Below, in pieces: positions 1 to 10,726 of a DNA stretch of 64,000 nucleotides. Every line of letters begins with the position of its first letter. Position 1 is the first letter of the stretch. Under the pieces are notes generated by a model. That model saw only the letters and a program-made list of their open reading frames with translations. It did not search any database and had not been told where the DNA came from. Source of the DNA: Pelecanus crispus (taxonomy: Eukaryota; Chordata; Aves; Pelecaniformes; Pelecanidae); assembly GCF_030463565.1 (NCBI RefSeq), contig NC_134655.1:5096372-5160371 (forward strand). The letters are read 5' to 3'. Made by a program: the position numbers and the translations under genes.

Positions 1-3000
1 AGTGCTAGTAAGGTTTTCCAGCATGCGCTACTTGCTTCTGCAAGATGTGAGCCTGACTATTTTAAAAGGCAACCAAAAGGAAATATTTCACATACGTAGG
101 GCTACTCAGAGTCTAACTCAAGCTGTGCTTGAGGTTAGAGGACCTGAATGAGCTGCAAGTCCCATGCCCTTTAGACATGTGCTGAAGACACATACTGGCT
201 CCCCCAAAGACAATTTTTATGGAAGGCACTTAGTACAATTGTGGTCTTTGGTTTCAAAATCTCCTTGAGTGCACAAACACAGAAGCCACGGTTGCCAACA
301 CCAAAGAACACATGCTTAGGCAAACCAAACGTCTCTAAAATACTAAACTAAGAATCAACAGTGGAAAAAAATCTCAGTGCATTTTATAGGCCAAAACTGG
401 ACTATCCTAAGAATGTATTGCAAAATATCCAAGTTTAAAAAGACTCTTTAATAAGGCTACTCAAGGCAATTTTAAAAATTATTATTTTTCAACTAGTAAT
501 AACAAAGCTAGCATCACATTTGAATTCCAGCAATTGAGATATCTAACAAAAAAGGCAAGTGTCATTTCTCTAATATGCTTCTTTTAAGCCTGCAACAGGA
601 ATATCTACATAGAAACAACTGTATGGATCCGTTGGCAGCAAAGGAGGAAAAGGCTATTAACACCATACATCTGGAAGTATAAAGGAACACATGTACCTGA
701 GAGGCTGACAGCTGGGCAACTATGATATGGATGTTGGCAGCAAAAACTGGAATGAAATGTGTAGGGCAAGTGATGCTCATTTTCTTATCGCACTACTTAT
801 ACAAACACTTTACAACTCAAAGCATTTTGCCAATTACCCAGAGGAATCATTCTGACTGCAAGTGAAACTGTGGTGCTATTTCTAGAATGGAATTTAGAAA
901 CATGTTATCATCACACCGGAAAAAAAGAAGAAAAAAATCAAACAGCTTTAAACCAGAAGAGTACCATAGGTGTTTTCATGCAGCCTTGGAAGAGCTGTGG
1001 AAATCATACTGCCTAGAAGAGTACTGAGGATTTCTCTTCCACAGCTCATCTGAAATACTGGCACATCATCCCTATGAAACCATACAGCTCTTTGGAGAAC
1101 AGCATGCATATATTCAGATACTAAAAAGACATATGTATCAGGTTTTTAGAAAATTCTCAGCCAGGCACCACCAAAAAATGACATACTTTTCAACTTCCAA
1201 GTAACAAGAAAGTAACAATTTTCTTGATTCAGGAGTATCTCTTAAGAGAACTCTGAATACGTAAGTTGAAGACAACCATAACGGTTTAATATTCCCGTAT
1301 TTCTTCCACTTTGTCACAGGGCTCAAACTGCTTTAAGAATTAAGACCACCTTCCTTAACCCCAGCAGTCTTGAACAAAAACTTACCTTTTCTTTTTGGAA
1401 GTTGCACCATAAACTACAGATTACAAAACCATAAAACAGAAGAGCCACTTCAGCAAACTTTCTCAATATAGCCTAAGGAATGCAACAATTCTTGCTGGAA
1501 GACTTAATTAAAAGCTAGCACCTGACTGATACAAACATTTTTATGCCCATGTGCTCTTACAGTGCAGATTTGATAGCAATCTTTAAGTTTCATTACTATA
1601 ATAGCTAAATCTGAACTTAGAGTTACTTTATCAGAAGCAAAGCAATTCACCTATTCAGTCCCACTCCCCCCTAAACAAGGATACATGATGGCCCACAAAG
1701 TTTTTTAAAAAGCCTTAAGCGATTTCTAAATAAAAGCCACATTATAGATTACAAAAACATTAACTTATTTTTGTTCAAGTCAAATTTCATCAATTACCAT
1801 ACTGAAAAGCTTCACAGATGACTAAAGACCTTCATATTAAAGACAGCCACCTGTGGAAGAGTTCAGGAGTATTTCTTCATACTCTGCCACCACTTACATA
1901 CAACTTGCATATCTCTGCAAGAACCACACTGCATCAGCATTCACCCAACAGTCATGAGCTCTAGCTGCCAAAACTAAGAACAGGCAGATACAAAACCAGC
2001 CCAAAACTGTGACAGTCATAGGTATTATTGGCAAAACTTAAAGTTTGTGATGATTTGGTGGAGACCTGAACTTGTCCTAAAGTAAAAGGCTCAAGAGCCT
2101 AATTCTGTTACATGATACAATTTTACAATACCTGAATTATCACTTCTTACAAGATTTCCAAAGCTTACCTATGTATAGGAGTTTTAAGTTTTGATGAGTA
2201 ACATGAAGCACAGGAGAGGGGAAAGTAGTTAAGTGGGCAGTATACAAGTCAAACAGGAGTTGTTTTTTCCTTTATTATTGTGTTTGTTTAAAAGTTTAAG
2301 ATGCAATTAATTTAGGGGTTTGTATTTTCTAAATTTTGGTCTACACATAAGTCTACTCTGCCAGCTACCAATTTGGCTACAGCTTTAATTTATTCTTTTT
2401 TTATTATGGCTTTTCAATAGTTAGCCAAGAAGACATACGTCACCAAAAGCGTAATCTAGCCCCACTCCACCGCAATCCAACTCAGAAGGCTCAGGGGAAG
2501 TGAGAAAACCCACACTGGGGAAGAAGAGACAAGACCTTCAGGTGCTCCACTAAGAGAAAAGATCAGCTTCTGTAGAACACTTTATGTTATCCTAAAATAT
2601 TACAAAATACTACAGAAATAGATCTGCCGACTTATTTAGGACACTGTGACCTACTTTAAAAGGAAAAAAACCCCAAGTATTCCCATTGACATTGCTTAGC
2701 TGTTTTGGGGGGTTTTTGTGGTTGGGTTTTGGGTTTTTTTTCACTCTTCAAGAAAAATACGACTATACTGCTCAGCAGTTAGTAGCCAGACAAAACCCAA
2801 GACTCTCAAATACTAGCTGACACACTGCTTGTGTAACATCTTCCTGTAAATACCCATATCGTAATATTATAGCTTTTCCTGCTGAGGAAACTTGGCAACA
2901 AGGGGATTTTAAGAACTAATTCGAATAGAGTGCACAAACTGATACTCCTCCATGATCACCAATACAACTACAGCAACTCTCAAAAATATGTTCTTGGTGA

Positions 3001-5097
3001 AGCTTTTTCTTGAGCAGCAATTACAAGTAATACCAGATGGTGTAGCATTTTGAACGACACACACATGTAGCGACCAAGGTACAACTAGCAGTGTTTTGCA
3101 TTAAATCCAAGCTATGTTTTCCTTCATAATTTACTTAAATTGAAAGTACTTGCACTGTATCTTTGAAAATACACTGTGTGATTTTTCCAGAGATTACACT
3201 ATTTAAACTAGTATCTTAAATGCAAGCAGGTAATACAAGCAAGTTTTGTGTAAATAAGTGAAAAAATAAGGAGTGCCATGCAAAGGATTGCAGACATTTG
3301 AAAAGCAGCGCCCGAGTGTGCTCAATGAAGACTGAAGAATGTTCACTGGGATTTTTTTTTTAACCCCCTACAGAGACATTTGTGGTACCATATTTCACAT
3401 CTTTTTTTCTCTACCCCACCAAAGTGTTCCACTATTTCAGATACCAATTCAGAACAACAAGCTTTTTGTTTGTCTTAGAGAAAAGTCTGAAAAAGTGAAT
3501 TACACCAAAACACAGAACTCATCTGGCACAGAAGGGGACCTTCAGGAGACTGACAGCTCTAAACAGGTTTGTATCAAAAGATATTCAAAGGAATTTGACA
3601 GTCAAAAGGCAACCTCAGTTTAAGTTGTTCTCAAGTTAAGAGTTTTTTCCAGGTTTCCATTTTCTTATGTTGTGAGGGTAACTTATAGGAGATGGCATTA
3701 TTTTAAGGAAATTTTCAAACAATACACTACATCTTTTAAGCTTCAGAAGTTTTCAAACTATTGAGCAAGCTGTCACCACTTTCTGGCTTCCTGTTATGTT
3801 GCCATTTCTGGACTCATGGGTTACCTCATGAAGTTGTTCTACCACAGGCAGAACACAAGACAAGATAAAATAAGGTAACTTTAAAAAGGTATCTTTAAAA
3901 AAGGAATTGTTAGTTACCCAGTTTTAAGGTTTTTAATTTCAACACAGTAGCTGCAATACTACTGTAGCTGTACTCTACCCATTCAGATCAGTAACAAATG
4001 AGATATATATTTGGTTGTTTTTAACCATTTCATCCACATCAAAAGCTCTCACACAACAAATCTGTATTATCAGACAAGTGCATAACGTCAGAGCACCAAA
4101 CTATCCTTCAACAATACAACTGAGTACGCTTCTTCTGAAAGCTTGAACAGCAGACTCTCCTTAGTACCACCAACCTGAACGAGTCCTGCAAAACTACCAG
4201 CCTGCCCCGCTGACTTTGAAGGAACCAGCATAAAGCTTCATGTCTTCTTTCCCCTCCCTAATGGAAACACACACGCTTACTTCACTTTTAATAGATGGTG
4301 AACGGGTATACTGCACAATGTACAAGGTTTCAAGCATTCGGTGCACTTTTGAGTGGTCAAACAGTAACTTCAGTTGCTATCCAGCGACTAAAACCTGAGG
4401 CAAAGCAACACCACTGATACTTTTGTAGATATCAAGGGTAGCTTTCTGCATTTCTTCGTGTACAGAAAAGAGTTTTAACATATCAAATATATCAGCGGCA
4501 ACATACTCTTAGTCTGGAGAGATGTCTTGGTCCACCTTCACCCTTCCCTCTACCTCACTTCAAGTCTTTTTATCTCGTTTCAAGAGCCGTGAGACAAAAA
4601 ACTATGATACTCCGGGAAATGTTAGAAATATTTAAAGGGCTGCACTCCACCAGATGCACAGCAGGACGCAAGAGCGCTTAAAAATTTAACTTCTCGCTCA
4701 CAACAGTAAAACCACACGACTGAACCCACCTTTTCCCTAGATGCCGGATTAATAAGCACTACTGTATCCAGAGCACATAAATTAAGCAGCTCTCACCGGG
4801 AAGAATTCACAAGGTCGGAATATTTTTGTCTCCCGGGCGCGACAGGGTGTTACAAAGCTCGCTCCCTCCACGTGTAAAATAAGTTTTGAGGAGCAAACCA
4901 GCCAGGTTGGCCCAGCTTTACGCGACACCCCCCGCCCCAGGTGCAGGCGGCCGCGCTCGGCGCTCGGCTCGGCTCTCGCCTCCCCTCCGCCCGCAGCAGA
5001 GGCCACGCCGGCTGCCCGGGGCTCCAAGCGGCTGCCGGGCGGGCGAACGGCGGGCCCGCCCCGGGGCGCAGGCCGCAGGCGGCCACCGCGGGGTCCT
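1..5097 (-). other. Intron 1 of PICALM/AP180-like gene (partial)
   Basis: This AT-rich stretch follows the splice donor of the first coding exon on the minus strand. I looked for the next ANTH-domain exon on the minus strand and saw none, so intron 1 is at least 5.1 kb and runs off the left edge. No CR1, LTR or long ORF is recognisable. There are several homopolymer T runs and a short G/T-rich patch near 2700-2740. The intron assignment follows from the exon; nothing independent shows transcription here. Confidence 0.7.
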
Positions 5098-5103
5098 ACT
5101 CAC

Positions 5104-5233
5104 AGTCCAGGTGCTTCTTCTTGGGGCCCATCACCTCGTGGGTCGTCGCCTTGCAGACGGCTTTGGCGACGGCCGAGCCGGTGACACTGTGCTGCGCCGC
5201 CGTGATGCGGTCGGTGATCGACTGCCCCGACAT
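5104..5233 (-). CDS. First coding exon, PICALM/AP180-family clathrin assembly protein
   Basis: The 43 codons plus one base start with ATG in an acceptable context (A at -3) and read [20 protein letters not shown], ending in GPKKKHLD. The donor is GACT|GTGAGT, phase 1, so the next codon starts with T, as needed for the family's next residue, Tyr. This is the N-terminus of the ANTH domain, which binds PI(4,5)P2 through its lysine-rich KKK-H patch and brings clathrin and AP-2 to forming endocytic pits. Against human sequences recalled from memory it differs from PICALM at about 4 residues and from SNAP91/AP180 at about 5. The first half looks like [18 protein letters not shown] looks more like AP180. 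It could be PICALM, SNAP91 or a third paralogue absent from mammals. Family assignment is firm; the exact paralogue is not. Confidence 0.88.
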
Positions 5234-5576
5234 CGTCGGCGCGGCCCTGGCGGCGGCTCCCCCCGCGGACCCGCCGCGGCGGGCAGCAAGGCCGGGGCAG
5301 CGGCTCCCCCGAGGCCGGGGCGGCGGGGGCGAGCGCAGCCTCCCCGGGGGAAGGGCGCCGGCAGCCCCCTCCGACGCGACGCCGAGCGAGGGCGACCGGG
5401 GAGTCCTCGCCGGGCTCCGCCTCACCGGCGACGGGAGCGGGGGCAGGACTCTGCCCGCGGTGCGGCGGCGGCGACCCCTCGCCTCCCGGCCCCGCCGGCT
5501 CGGCTGGCCGCGCCCGGCTCTGCCTCCTGCCGCGGGCTGCGCTCTGGCTTTCCCTTTCACATTTACACTCCCAGAC

Positions 5577-5587
5577 AAAATGGCGGC
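5577..5587 (-). promoter_or_regulatory. YY1-like element in presumed 5' UTR
   Basis: On the minus strand the sequence matches the core YY1 consensus (CCGCCATNTT). It lies inside the CpG island upstream of the ANTH exon start. YY1 elements near transcription starts are common in CpG promoters. On the plus strand the same bases form an ATG followed by a GCG run, which I do not consider coding. Confidence 0.5.
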
Positions 5588-5734
5588 GGCCGCGGCGGCG
5601 GCGGCGTCAGGTGACCGCCCGCCTCGCGCGCCCGCCCCGCGCGCCCGCCCCGCCCCGCCGGCCCGGGAGCGGGCGCGCGCAGCGTGTGGCGGGAAGCCGC
5701 GCTCGGGGCGGCCGCGTGCCCGGCGGGGCTCCTC

Positions 5735-5835
5735 CGTCACAGGCGACGTCAACCGCGCGTTTGGTTGGGAGCGGGTGACGTCCCTCCCGCCGGGGCGCCG
5801 GGCACCCCCCCAGCAGCGCAGGGGTCCCTCCGTCA
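5735..5835. promoter_or_regulatory. Cluster of CRE-type (CREB/ATF) half sites
   Basis: Four CGTCA/TGACG cores occur within 101 bp: CGTCA at 5735-5739, GACGTCA at 5745-5751, TGACGTC at 5776-5782 and CGTCA at 5831-5835. Two are 7 of 8 matches to the full palindromic CRE. Position upstream of the presumed start site fits a promoter role. CpG-rich DNA yields such cores by chance more often than other DNA, so function is inferred. Confidence 0.4.
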
Positions 5836-6193
5836 CGCGGCGCGAACCTCCGCCTCCACCGGCGCATTGTGCCGGGGGGCTGAAATTAAAAAAATAAACA
5901 CTTGTCGGTCGTCGTTGCGTTTCCCGTGACAAAGTGAGCGCCGGCCGTGCGCTGTCGGCGTGCTGGCGGAAACGACTCGCTGGCGGCAGGTTTTGGCGGG
6001 CCAGGTGTTCCCATGTGCGGCGACGTCGGCGTCTGCAGGGCGGCAGAGGCGCGAAGGGCCTCGTGGCATTGCTGCGCGCGGCGGCGAAACTCCCTCTCGC
6101 AGCTTGCGGAGCAGGAATGAAAGCTCCTCGGGAAACTCTTCTCTTGCAGACTTTATTTGCAGAAGCAACGTCCGTAGAAAGCGCCCGACCTTA

Positions 6194-6358
6194 GTGTTCA
6201 AAAAACGGTGATGTGGCACTTGGGGACATGGTTTAGTCCAGTCTACCCTTGATTGGCTTAGAGTAGACTTGGTAGCGTAGGTTAATGGTTGGACTGGATG
6301 ATCTTAAAGGTCTTTTCCAACCTAAACGATTCTATGATTCTATTCTATGATTCTATGA
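6194..6358 (+). repeat. CR1 LINE 3' end fragment
   Basis: A 5'-truncated CR1 copy begins in the last codons of the reverse transcriptase ORF (same wording as the larger copy at 48.8-49.8 kb), passes through the 3' UTR motif GGATGATCTTAAAGGTC and ends in TTCTATGATTCTAT octamers. It abuts the right edge of the CpG island. Confidence 0.95.
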
Positions 6359-6830
6359 CCTCCCTTGCTGAGCCTGTTGCGTGTTCTGCTTACGAAGCAG
6401 AACCCCGCGTGGGCCGTGCCCGGCGGCTGCGCTGTGTGCCTGGTTTTGAGGAGATGAGTCTTCAATTTACAATTACACCAAAGAACCAGGCAGGACAGGA
6501 ACTGGGTGATGCGTCCAGCCAAAAATGGGGGGGAGGAATGGCAGTTCACCATACGTGTGTGTTCACTTGTTGGCCGTTTTCTGGAGAGCAAACAGGAGCA
6601 CGGGCGAAGCTTTTGCCAGGTGCGACAGTGGCTTCTCTGACGCGGACGCCGGCCCGTTGCAGCTGGTCGGTTACCAGGAAAATGTTTCAAACTGCCATCG
6701 ATCACGTTAATGGTACAGCGCAAGCAGGGTTAAACAAACAGCCTAGAAATGATGGGCTCTGCAGCTCCCCCGGTCCTCCTAGCCTGGCTGTCTTCGTACC
6801 AGCTTATTACTTGGCTAAAAACACAAAAGA
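6359..6830. other. Unassigned spacer between CR1 and provirus
   Basis: Mixed-composition sequence with several overlapping short ORFs on both strands and no recognisable domain, repeat or splice structure. I see no gene here. Confidence 0.5.
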
Positions 6831-6835
6831 GGTTT

Positions 6836-7362
6836 TGTGGTGGGTTGACCTTGGCTGGACACCAGGTGCCCACCAAGCTGCTCCATCGCTCCCCTCCTCA
6901 GCAGGACAGAGTGGGGAGAAAATGAGATGGAAAAGAACTCCTGGGTCAAGATAAAGGCAGTTCAATGAAGCAAAGGCTGTGTGCGGAAGCAAAAGAAAAC
7001 AAAAGATTTATTTTCTACTTCCCATCCGCAGGTGATGTCCAGCCACTTCCCAGGAAGCAGGGCTTCAGTACGCACAGCGGCTGCTCCGGAAGACAAAACT
7101 TGTAATAACGAATGCCCCCCTCCTCCTCCTTGCTCTTAGCTTTATTGCTGAGCAGGCGTCATATGGAATAGGAATATCCCTTTGGTCAGTCTGGGTCAGC
7201 TGTCCCGGCTGCGTCCCCTCCCAAGACCTTGCCCACTCCCAGCCTACCGGCCTTTGGAAATGTTGGGGAGCCAGCTCAACACCTCCAGCTACCCATACAC
7301 AGCACAGCACTGCGAGGGCTGCTATGGGGAAAATTAACTCCATCCCAGCCAGACCCGATACA
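6836..7362 (-). repeat. Provirus 3' LTR
   Basis: On the minus strand it begins TGTATC and ends CCACA. By eye it differs from the 5' LTR at about 20 positions, roughly 4%, and it lacks a block of about 50 bp in the U3 region that the 5' LTR carries (10592-10640). It retains the block CTGACCAAAGGGATATTCC and an AATAAA signal near its 3' part. The internal sequence beside it is pyrimidine-rich on the viral strand, so a normal polypurine tract is not visible. Confidence 0.93.
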
Positions 7363-8071
7363 GTGAGGAAAAAAAATGCAGCATCACTACTACTCAATCA
7401 GAACACTCAGATTTCCCATGCCATTTCATGGAAGAGTGTTTTTTTGACTTCTGCATTTGTAGTACATTAATATAGGTGTGAACACTTGTACAAACAGAAG
7501 ATCTGTGAATACAGCGATAGTTATTTTTAGGTTACAGCTTTGAAGAAAAAACACAAGAAGTAAGGAGAGTAATAAGGAGGCAGTTGAATATGAGTGTTAT
7601 AAACAAAAATCTAGCAGCTTCTGACAGTCAACTCATATTTTAGGGTGCTGATTAAAGCTTTATTGCTTACATTATCTCTCAAGTGAGATGCTCCATAAAT
7701 GTGTGTGTTAGACTGCCAAACACCCAACCGTCTGTTATTGCATTACACATATTTAAAGCAATAAAGCAGGAAACGTTTCCATCCACAGTACTGGGTATTT
7801 CACTAATACACAAAAATTTCCTGTCTTTTCATAATATTTGTAAAACACAAAGGGCATTTATTAAGTGCTTCAGCACATTCCTTACAGGCAACTAGGCGAC
7901 CACAGGGAATGAGGACTGCTGATAGGTCTTCTTACCAACACTTATGTAGTCATGCTTAAACCATCTTCATACCCAACAGATTTATACATTCTTATCAACT
8001 ACTATCCCCTGTCCTTTAACAGATAAATATTATTCTCCCATTCCATGGGTTTCTTCCACTACTCCAAATGT
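7363..8071. other. Unrecognised AT-rich segment inside provirus
   Basis: About 700 bp between the 3' LTR and a nested CR1 copy. It has no ORF over 70 codons and no viral motif that I recognise, and it lacks a polypurine tract at the LTR border. It may be ERV 3' untranslated sequence, captured host sequence, or later inserted DNA. Confidence 0.5.
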
Positions 8072-8310
8072 TCTTAAGACATAAGAAAGAAATTTTTTAC
8101 AATGAGGGTGGTCAAGCACTGACACAGGTTGCCCAGAGAGGCAGTGGAGGCCCCATCTCTAGAAACATTCAAGGTCAGGTTGGACAGGGCTCTGAGCAAC
8201 CTGGTCTGGTTAAAGCTGTCCCTGCTCACTGCAGGGGGGGGTGGGCTGGATGATCTCTAAAGGTCTCTTCCAAACCAAAGCATTCTGTGATTCTATGGTT
8301 CTATGATTCA
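8072..8310 (+). repeat. CR1 LINE 3' fragment nested in provirus
   Basis: Matches the CR1 3' end: the block around TTGCCCAGAGAGGCAGTGGA, then GGCTGGATGATCTCTAAAGG, then diverged octamers (ATTCTGTGATTCTATGGTTC). It runs opposite to the provirus and sits between the integrase region and the 3' LTR, so it entered the provirus or came with its unexplained segment. Confidence 0.92.
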
Positions 8311-8329
8311 TAAGAACAGGCCTTGACTT

Positions 8330-8767
8330 GGGCCCCATCTGTGAAGATGAGTGCTGAGGACCAGAGAAGCAGCATGTTCAACTGTTGTGCACCAACACCT
8401 GATTGGTTTGGGTCATCGTTGCACTTGCCCGGTTCCTTGCAAAACTCACTCTTCATCTGGTCAGTTCATTCCTGCTACACTACTTCCTACAACACACAAT
8501 TCACATCACAGATTATTTTTCCCCCAAGGTTAAATCTCCTTGAGACACACACTGGGTCTCCCCATCCTCCTGCATTACCCACCAAGTACACACAGGTCCT
8601 TGAGCAAAAACAATCCCATGAATGTGCTTGCCTTTTCCCAAGGGAGGAGCAATTCCCCAGCCTTCCCCAGCCACTTCCCTGCGTGCACTACCAGGACTTT
8701 ATCTCCTCCCACAGTACATAAGGGTTTTGTTTGGGCAGGACCAGGACAGTTAGCAGATCCTCTGGTG
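8330..8767 (-). pseudogene. Degraded 3' end of ERVL-like pol
   Basis: The minus strand continues the pol reading of the neighbouring integrase in another frame. Part of it (about 8575-8841 minus) forms an open stretch joining the integrase C-terminal region. Stops and a frameshift separate it from the integrase ORF. No envelope gene is seen, in keeping with ERVL elements, which usually lack one. Confidence 0.6.
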
Positions 8768-9330
8768 TTAACCAAGCAAGTGGCTTCTGCTAAATTTATA
8801 TCCCAGTGCTTCCACGCCCCATTGTCCAACGCTCTCAACATAGTCTTTTAGCAGTCCATGATATCTCTGAATCTTTCCAGAGGCTTGGGGGTGATAGGGG
8901 ATGTGATACACCCACTCAATGCCATGTTTCTTAGCCCAGGAGTTTATGAGGTTATTTCGGAAATGAGTCCCAATGTCTGATTCAACTCTTTCTGGGGTAC
9001 CATGTCGCCACAAAATTCGCCTTTCAAGGCCTAAGATGGTGTTTCGGGCAGTGGCATGGTTTACAGGGTATGTTTCTAGCCAACTGGTAGTTGCTTCCGC
9101 CATGGTGAGTATGTAGCGCTTGCCTTGGCGTATTTGTGGCAGTGGTCTAATATAGTCAATTTGCCAGGCCTCGCCATATCGAAAACCCAGCCACCGCCCT
9201 CTATTCCAGAGAGACTTTACTCGTGTGGCTCGCTTGATTGTGGCACATGTTTCACATTCATCAGTGACCTGTGTGATGGCCTCCATGGTCAGGTCCACCC
9301 CTCAGTCACGAGCCCATCTGTATGTTGCAT
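8768..9330 (-). pseudogene. ERVL-like integrase remnant
   Basis: The longest open part (minus, ending at 8768) covers the catalytic core of a retroviral integrase: the Trp-Gln-Ile-Asp strand with the first Asp, a Ser-Asp-Ile-Gly-Thr-His segment with the second Asp, and a late motif HPQASGKIQRY where the catalytic Glu is replaced by Gln. Upstream, a CETC pair marks the end of the HHCC zinc-binding domain, with the His pair and an in-frame stop just beyond the ORF start. The core region is followed by a frameshift. An intact copy would insert viral DNA; this one cannot be functional. Confidence 0.88.
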
Positions 9331-9960
9331 CTCTCCTTAGATGTCCCGAAGTTTCTTGGGCCCATCAAGCTACAAATAGCTCATCCTTATGCTCCCAGTC
9401 CAGGTCCACCTGAGCTACTTCAATTTTGACAGCCTTGTCTATCTGTTCATTTTTTCCATGTTCTTCAGTGGCGCGGCTTTTGGGCATGTGAGCATCTACA
9501 TGACGTACCTTTAGAGCCATGTTTTCAACCCAGGCAGCGATGTCCTGCCATGATGCAGCAGCCTGGATGGGTTTACCCCTGCACTACTGGTTGGTCTTCT
9601 TCCACTGCTGTAGCCACCCCCATAGGGCATTAGCCACCATCCAAGAGTCAGTATAGAGACAGAGTACTGGCTGCTCTTCTCATTCAGCAATCTCTAGGGC
9701 TAGTTGGATGGCTTTCATTTCTGCAAACTGACTTGACTCGCCTTCTCCTTTAGTGGCTTCAATGAGTTCTTGTGTGGGACTCCACACAGCAGCTTTCCGT
9801 TTCTGATGGTTCCCTACAAGACAGGATCCATCAGTAACAAAGCATAATGCCTTTCATCTTCTGATAACTCGTTATATGGTGGTGCCTCTTGGGCACGAGC
9901 CATCTCCTCAGGCAATGCTCCAAAATCTCTGCCTTCTGGCCAGTCCATGATCTCTTCCAG
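9331..9960 (-). pseudogene. ERVL-like RNase H remnant
   Basis: Reading the minus strand by hand gives a retroviral RNase H: a VTDGSC segment with the first catalytic Asp, then GESSQFAEMKA with the catalytic Glu, then LYTDSW with a further catalytic Asp, then a HVDAH segment near the end. At least three in-frame stops interrupt it before the integrase zinc-binding domain. Upstream the reading passes almost directly into the viral leader, so reverse transcriptase, protease and gag are deleted. Confidence 0.82.
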
Positions 9961-10121
9961 GATTCCTGGGCAGTTGGGTTCCCCTAGCTGAGCTCATTCC
10001 CAAGCTCAGCAAAATAAAGAGATAAGCAGCGCAGCCAACAAACTTCATGACCCACACAGGAGCTTGCCTCTTAATAACTACTGTAACTATAGCACACAAT
10101 ACAAAACTGCTGTTGTCTCGG
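9961..10121 (-). other. Provirus leader remnant
   Basis: Sequence between the primer-binding-site-like element and the first pol reading. It has no long ORF of clear meaning. It probably fuses the original 5' leader with the deletion point that removed gag through reverse transcriptase. Confidence 0.5.
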
Positions 10122-10139
10122 GCCCCACATTGGGTGGCA
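10122..10139 (-). other. Retroviral primer-binding-site-like sequence
   Basis: The viral strand reads TGCCACCCAATGTGGGGC a few bases after the 5' LTR end. It has the CCCAAxGTGGGGC shape typical of retroviral tRNA primer sites. The first bases depart from the expected TGG, so the primer tRNA cannot be named. Confidence 0.65.
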
Positions 10140-10147
10140 AAAAGGAC

Positions 10148-10726
10148 TGTGGCGGGTTGACCTTGGCTGGACACCAGGTGCCCACCAAGCCGCTCCATCA
10201 CTCCCCTCCTCAGCAGGATGGGGGAGAGAAAATAAGATGGAGAAGAACTCCTGGGTCAAGATAAAGGCAGTTCAATGAAGCAAATGCAAAGGCCGTGTGC
10301 AGAAGCAAAAGAAAACAAAAGATTTATTCTCTACTTCCCATCCGCAGGTGATGTCCAGCCACTTTCCAGGAAGCAGGGCTTCAGTACGCACAGCGGCTGC
10401 TCCGGAAGACAAAACTTGTAATAACGAATGCCCCCCTCCTCCTCCTTGCTCTTAGCTTTATTGCTGAGCAGACGTCATATGGAATAGGAATATCCCTTTG
10501 GTCAGTCTGGGTCAGCTGTCCCGGCTGCGTCCCCTCCCAAGACCTTGCCCACTCCCAGCCTACCGGCCTTTGGAAATGTTGGGGAGCCAGCGTGATGCTG
10601 TGGAGCACTGCTCAGCAGTAGCCAAAACACGGGTGTGTTATCAACACCTCCAGCTACCAATACACAGCACAGCACTATGAGGCTGCTACGGGGAAAATTA
10701 ACTCAATCTCAGCCAGACCTGATACA
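10148..10726 (-). repeat. Provirus 5' LTR
   Basis: 579 bp, TGTATC at the 5' end and CCACA at the 3' end on the minus strand. It holds an ATGACGTC half-CRE, an AATAAA signal and the ACTGACCAAAGGGATATTCC block that it shares with the two solo LTRs elsewhere in the window, so both belong to related LTR subfamilies. The U3 block at 10592-10640 is absent from the 3' LTR. Confidence 0.94.

Larger units (their letters stand above)
4920..6190. promoter_or_regulatory. CpG island and promoter of PICALM/AP180-like gene
   Basis: GC content and CpG density rise sharply near 4,920, peak at about 5,230-5,720, and fall where a CR1 fragment begins near 6,194. The island covers exon 1, the donor and the presumed 5' UTR. 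A YY1-type element (reading GCCGCCATTTT on the minus strand) sits at 5577-5587, about 345 bp upstream of the start codon; such elements often lie just downstream of transcription starts. Four CREB/ATF half sites lie further upstream (5735-5739, 5745-5751, 5776-5782, 5831-5835). No TATA box is obvious, as expected for a housekeeping-type CpG promoter. The exact start of transcription is inferred. Confidence 0.8.

Noticed and set aside
4941..5897. Long plus-strand ORF through the CpG island, including an internal Met-Ala run
   Set aside because: It is antisense to the ANTH exon and its 5' UTR, low-complexity (Ala, Arg, Pro, Gly), and open because stops are rare in GC-rich DNA. No domain is visible.
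5234..5932. In-frame N-terminal extension of the PICALM/AP180-like exon on the minus strand
   Set aside because: The frame stays open for about 233 codons upstream, but it is CpG-island sequence. The family protein starts at MSGQ and the ATG there has good context.
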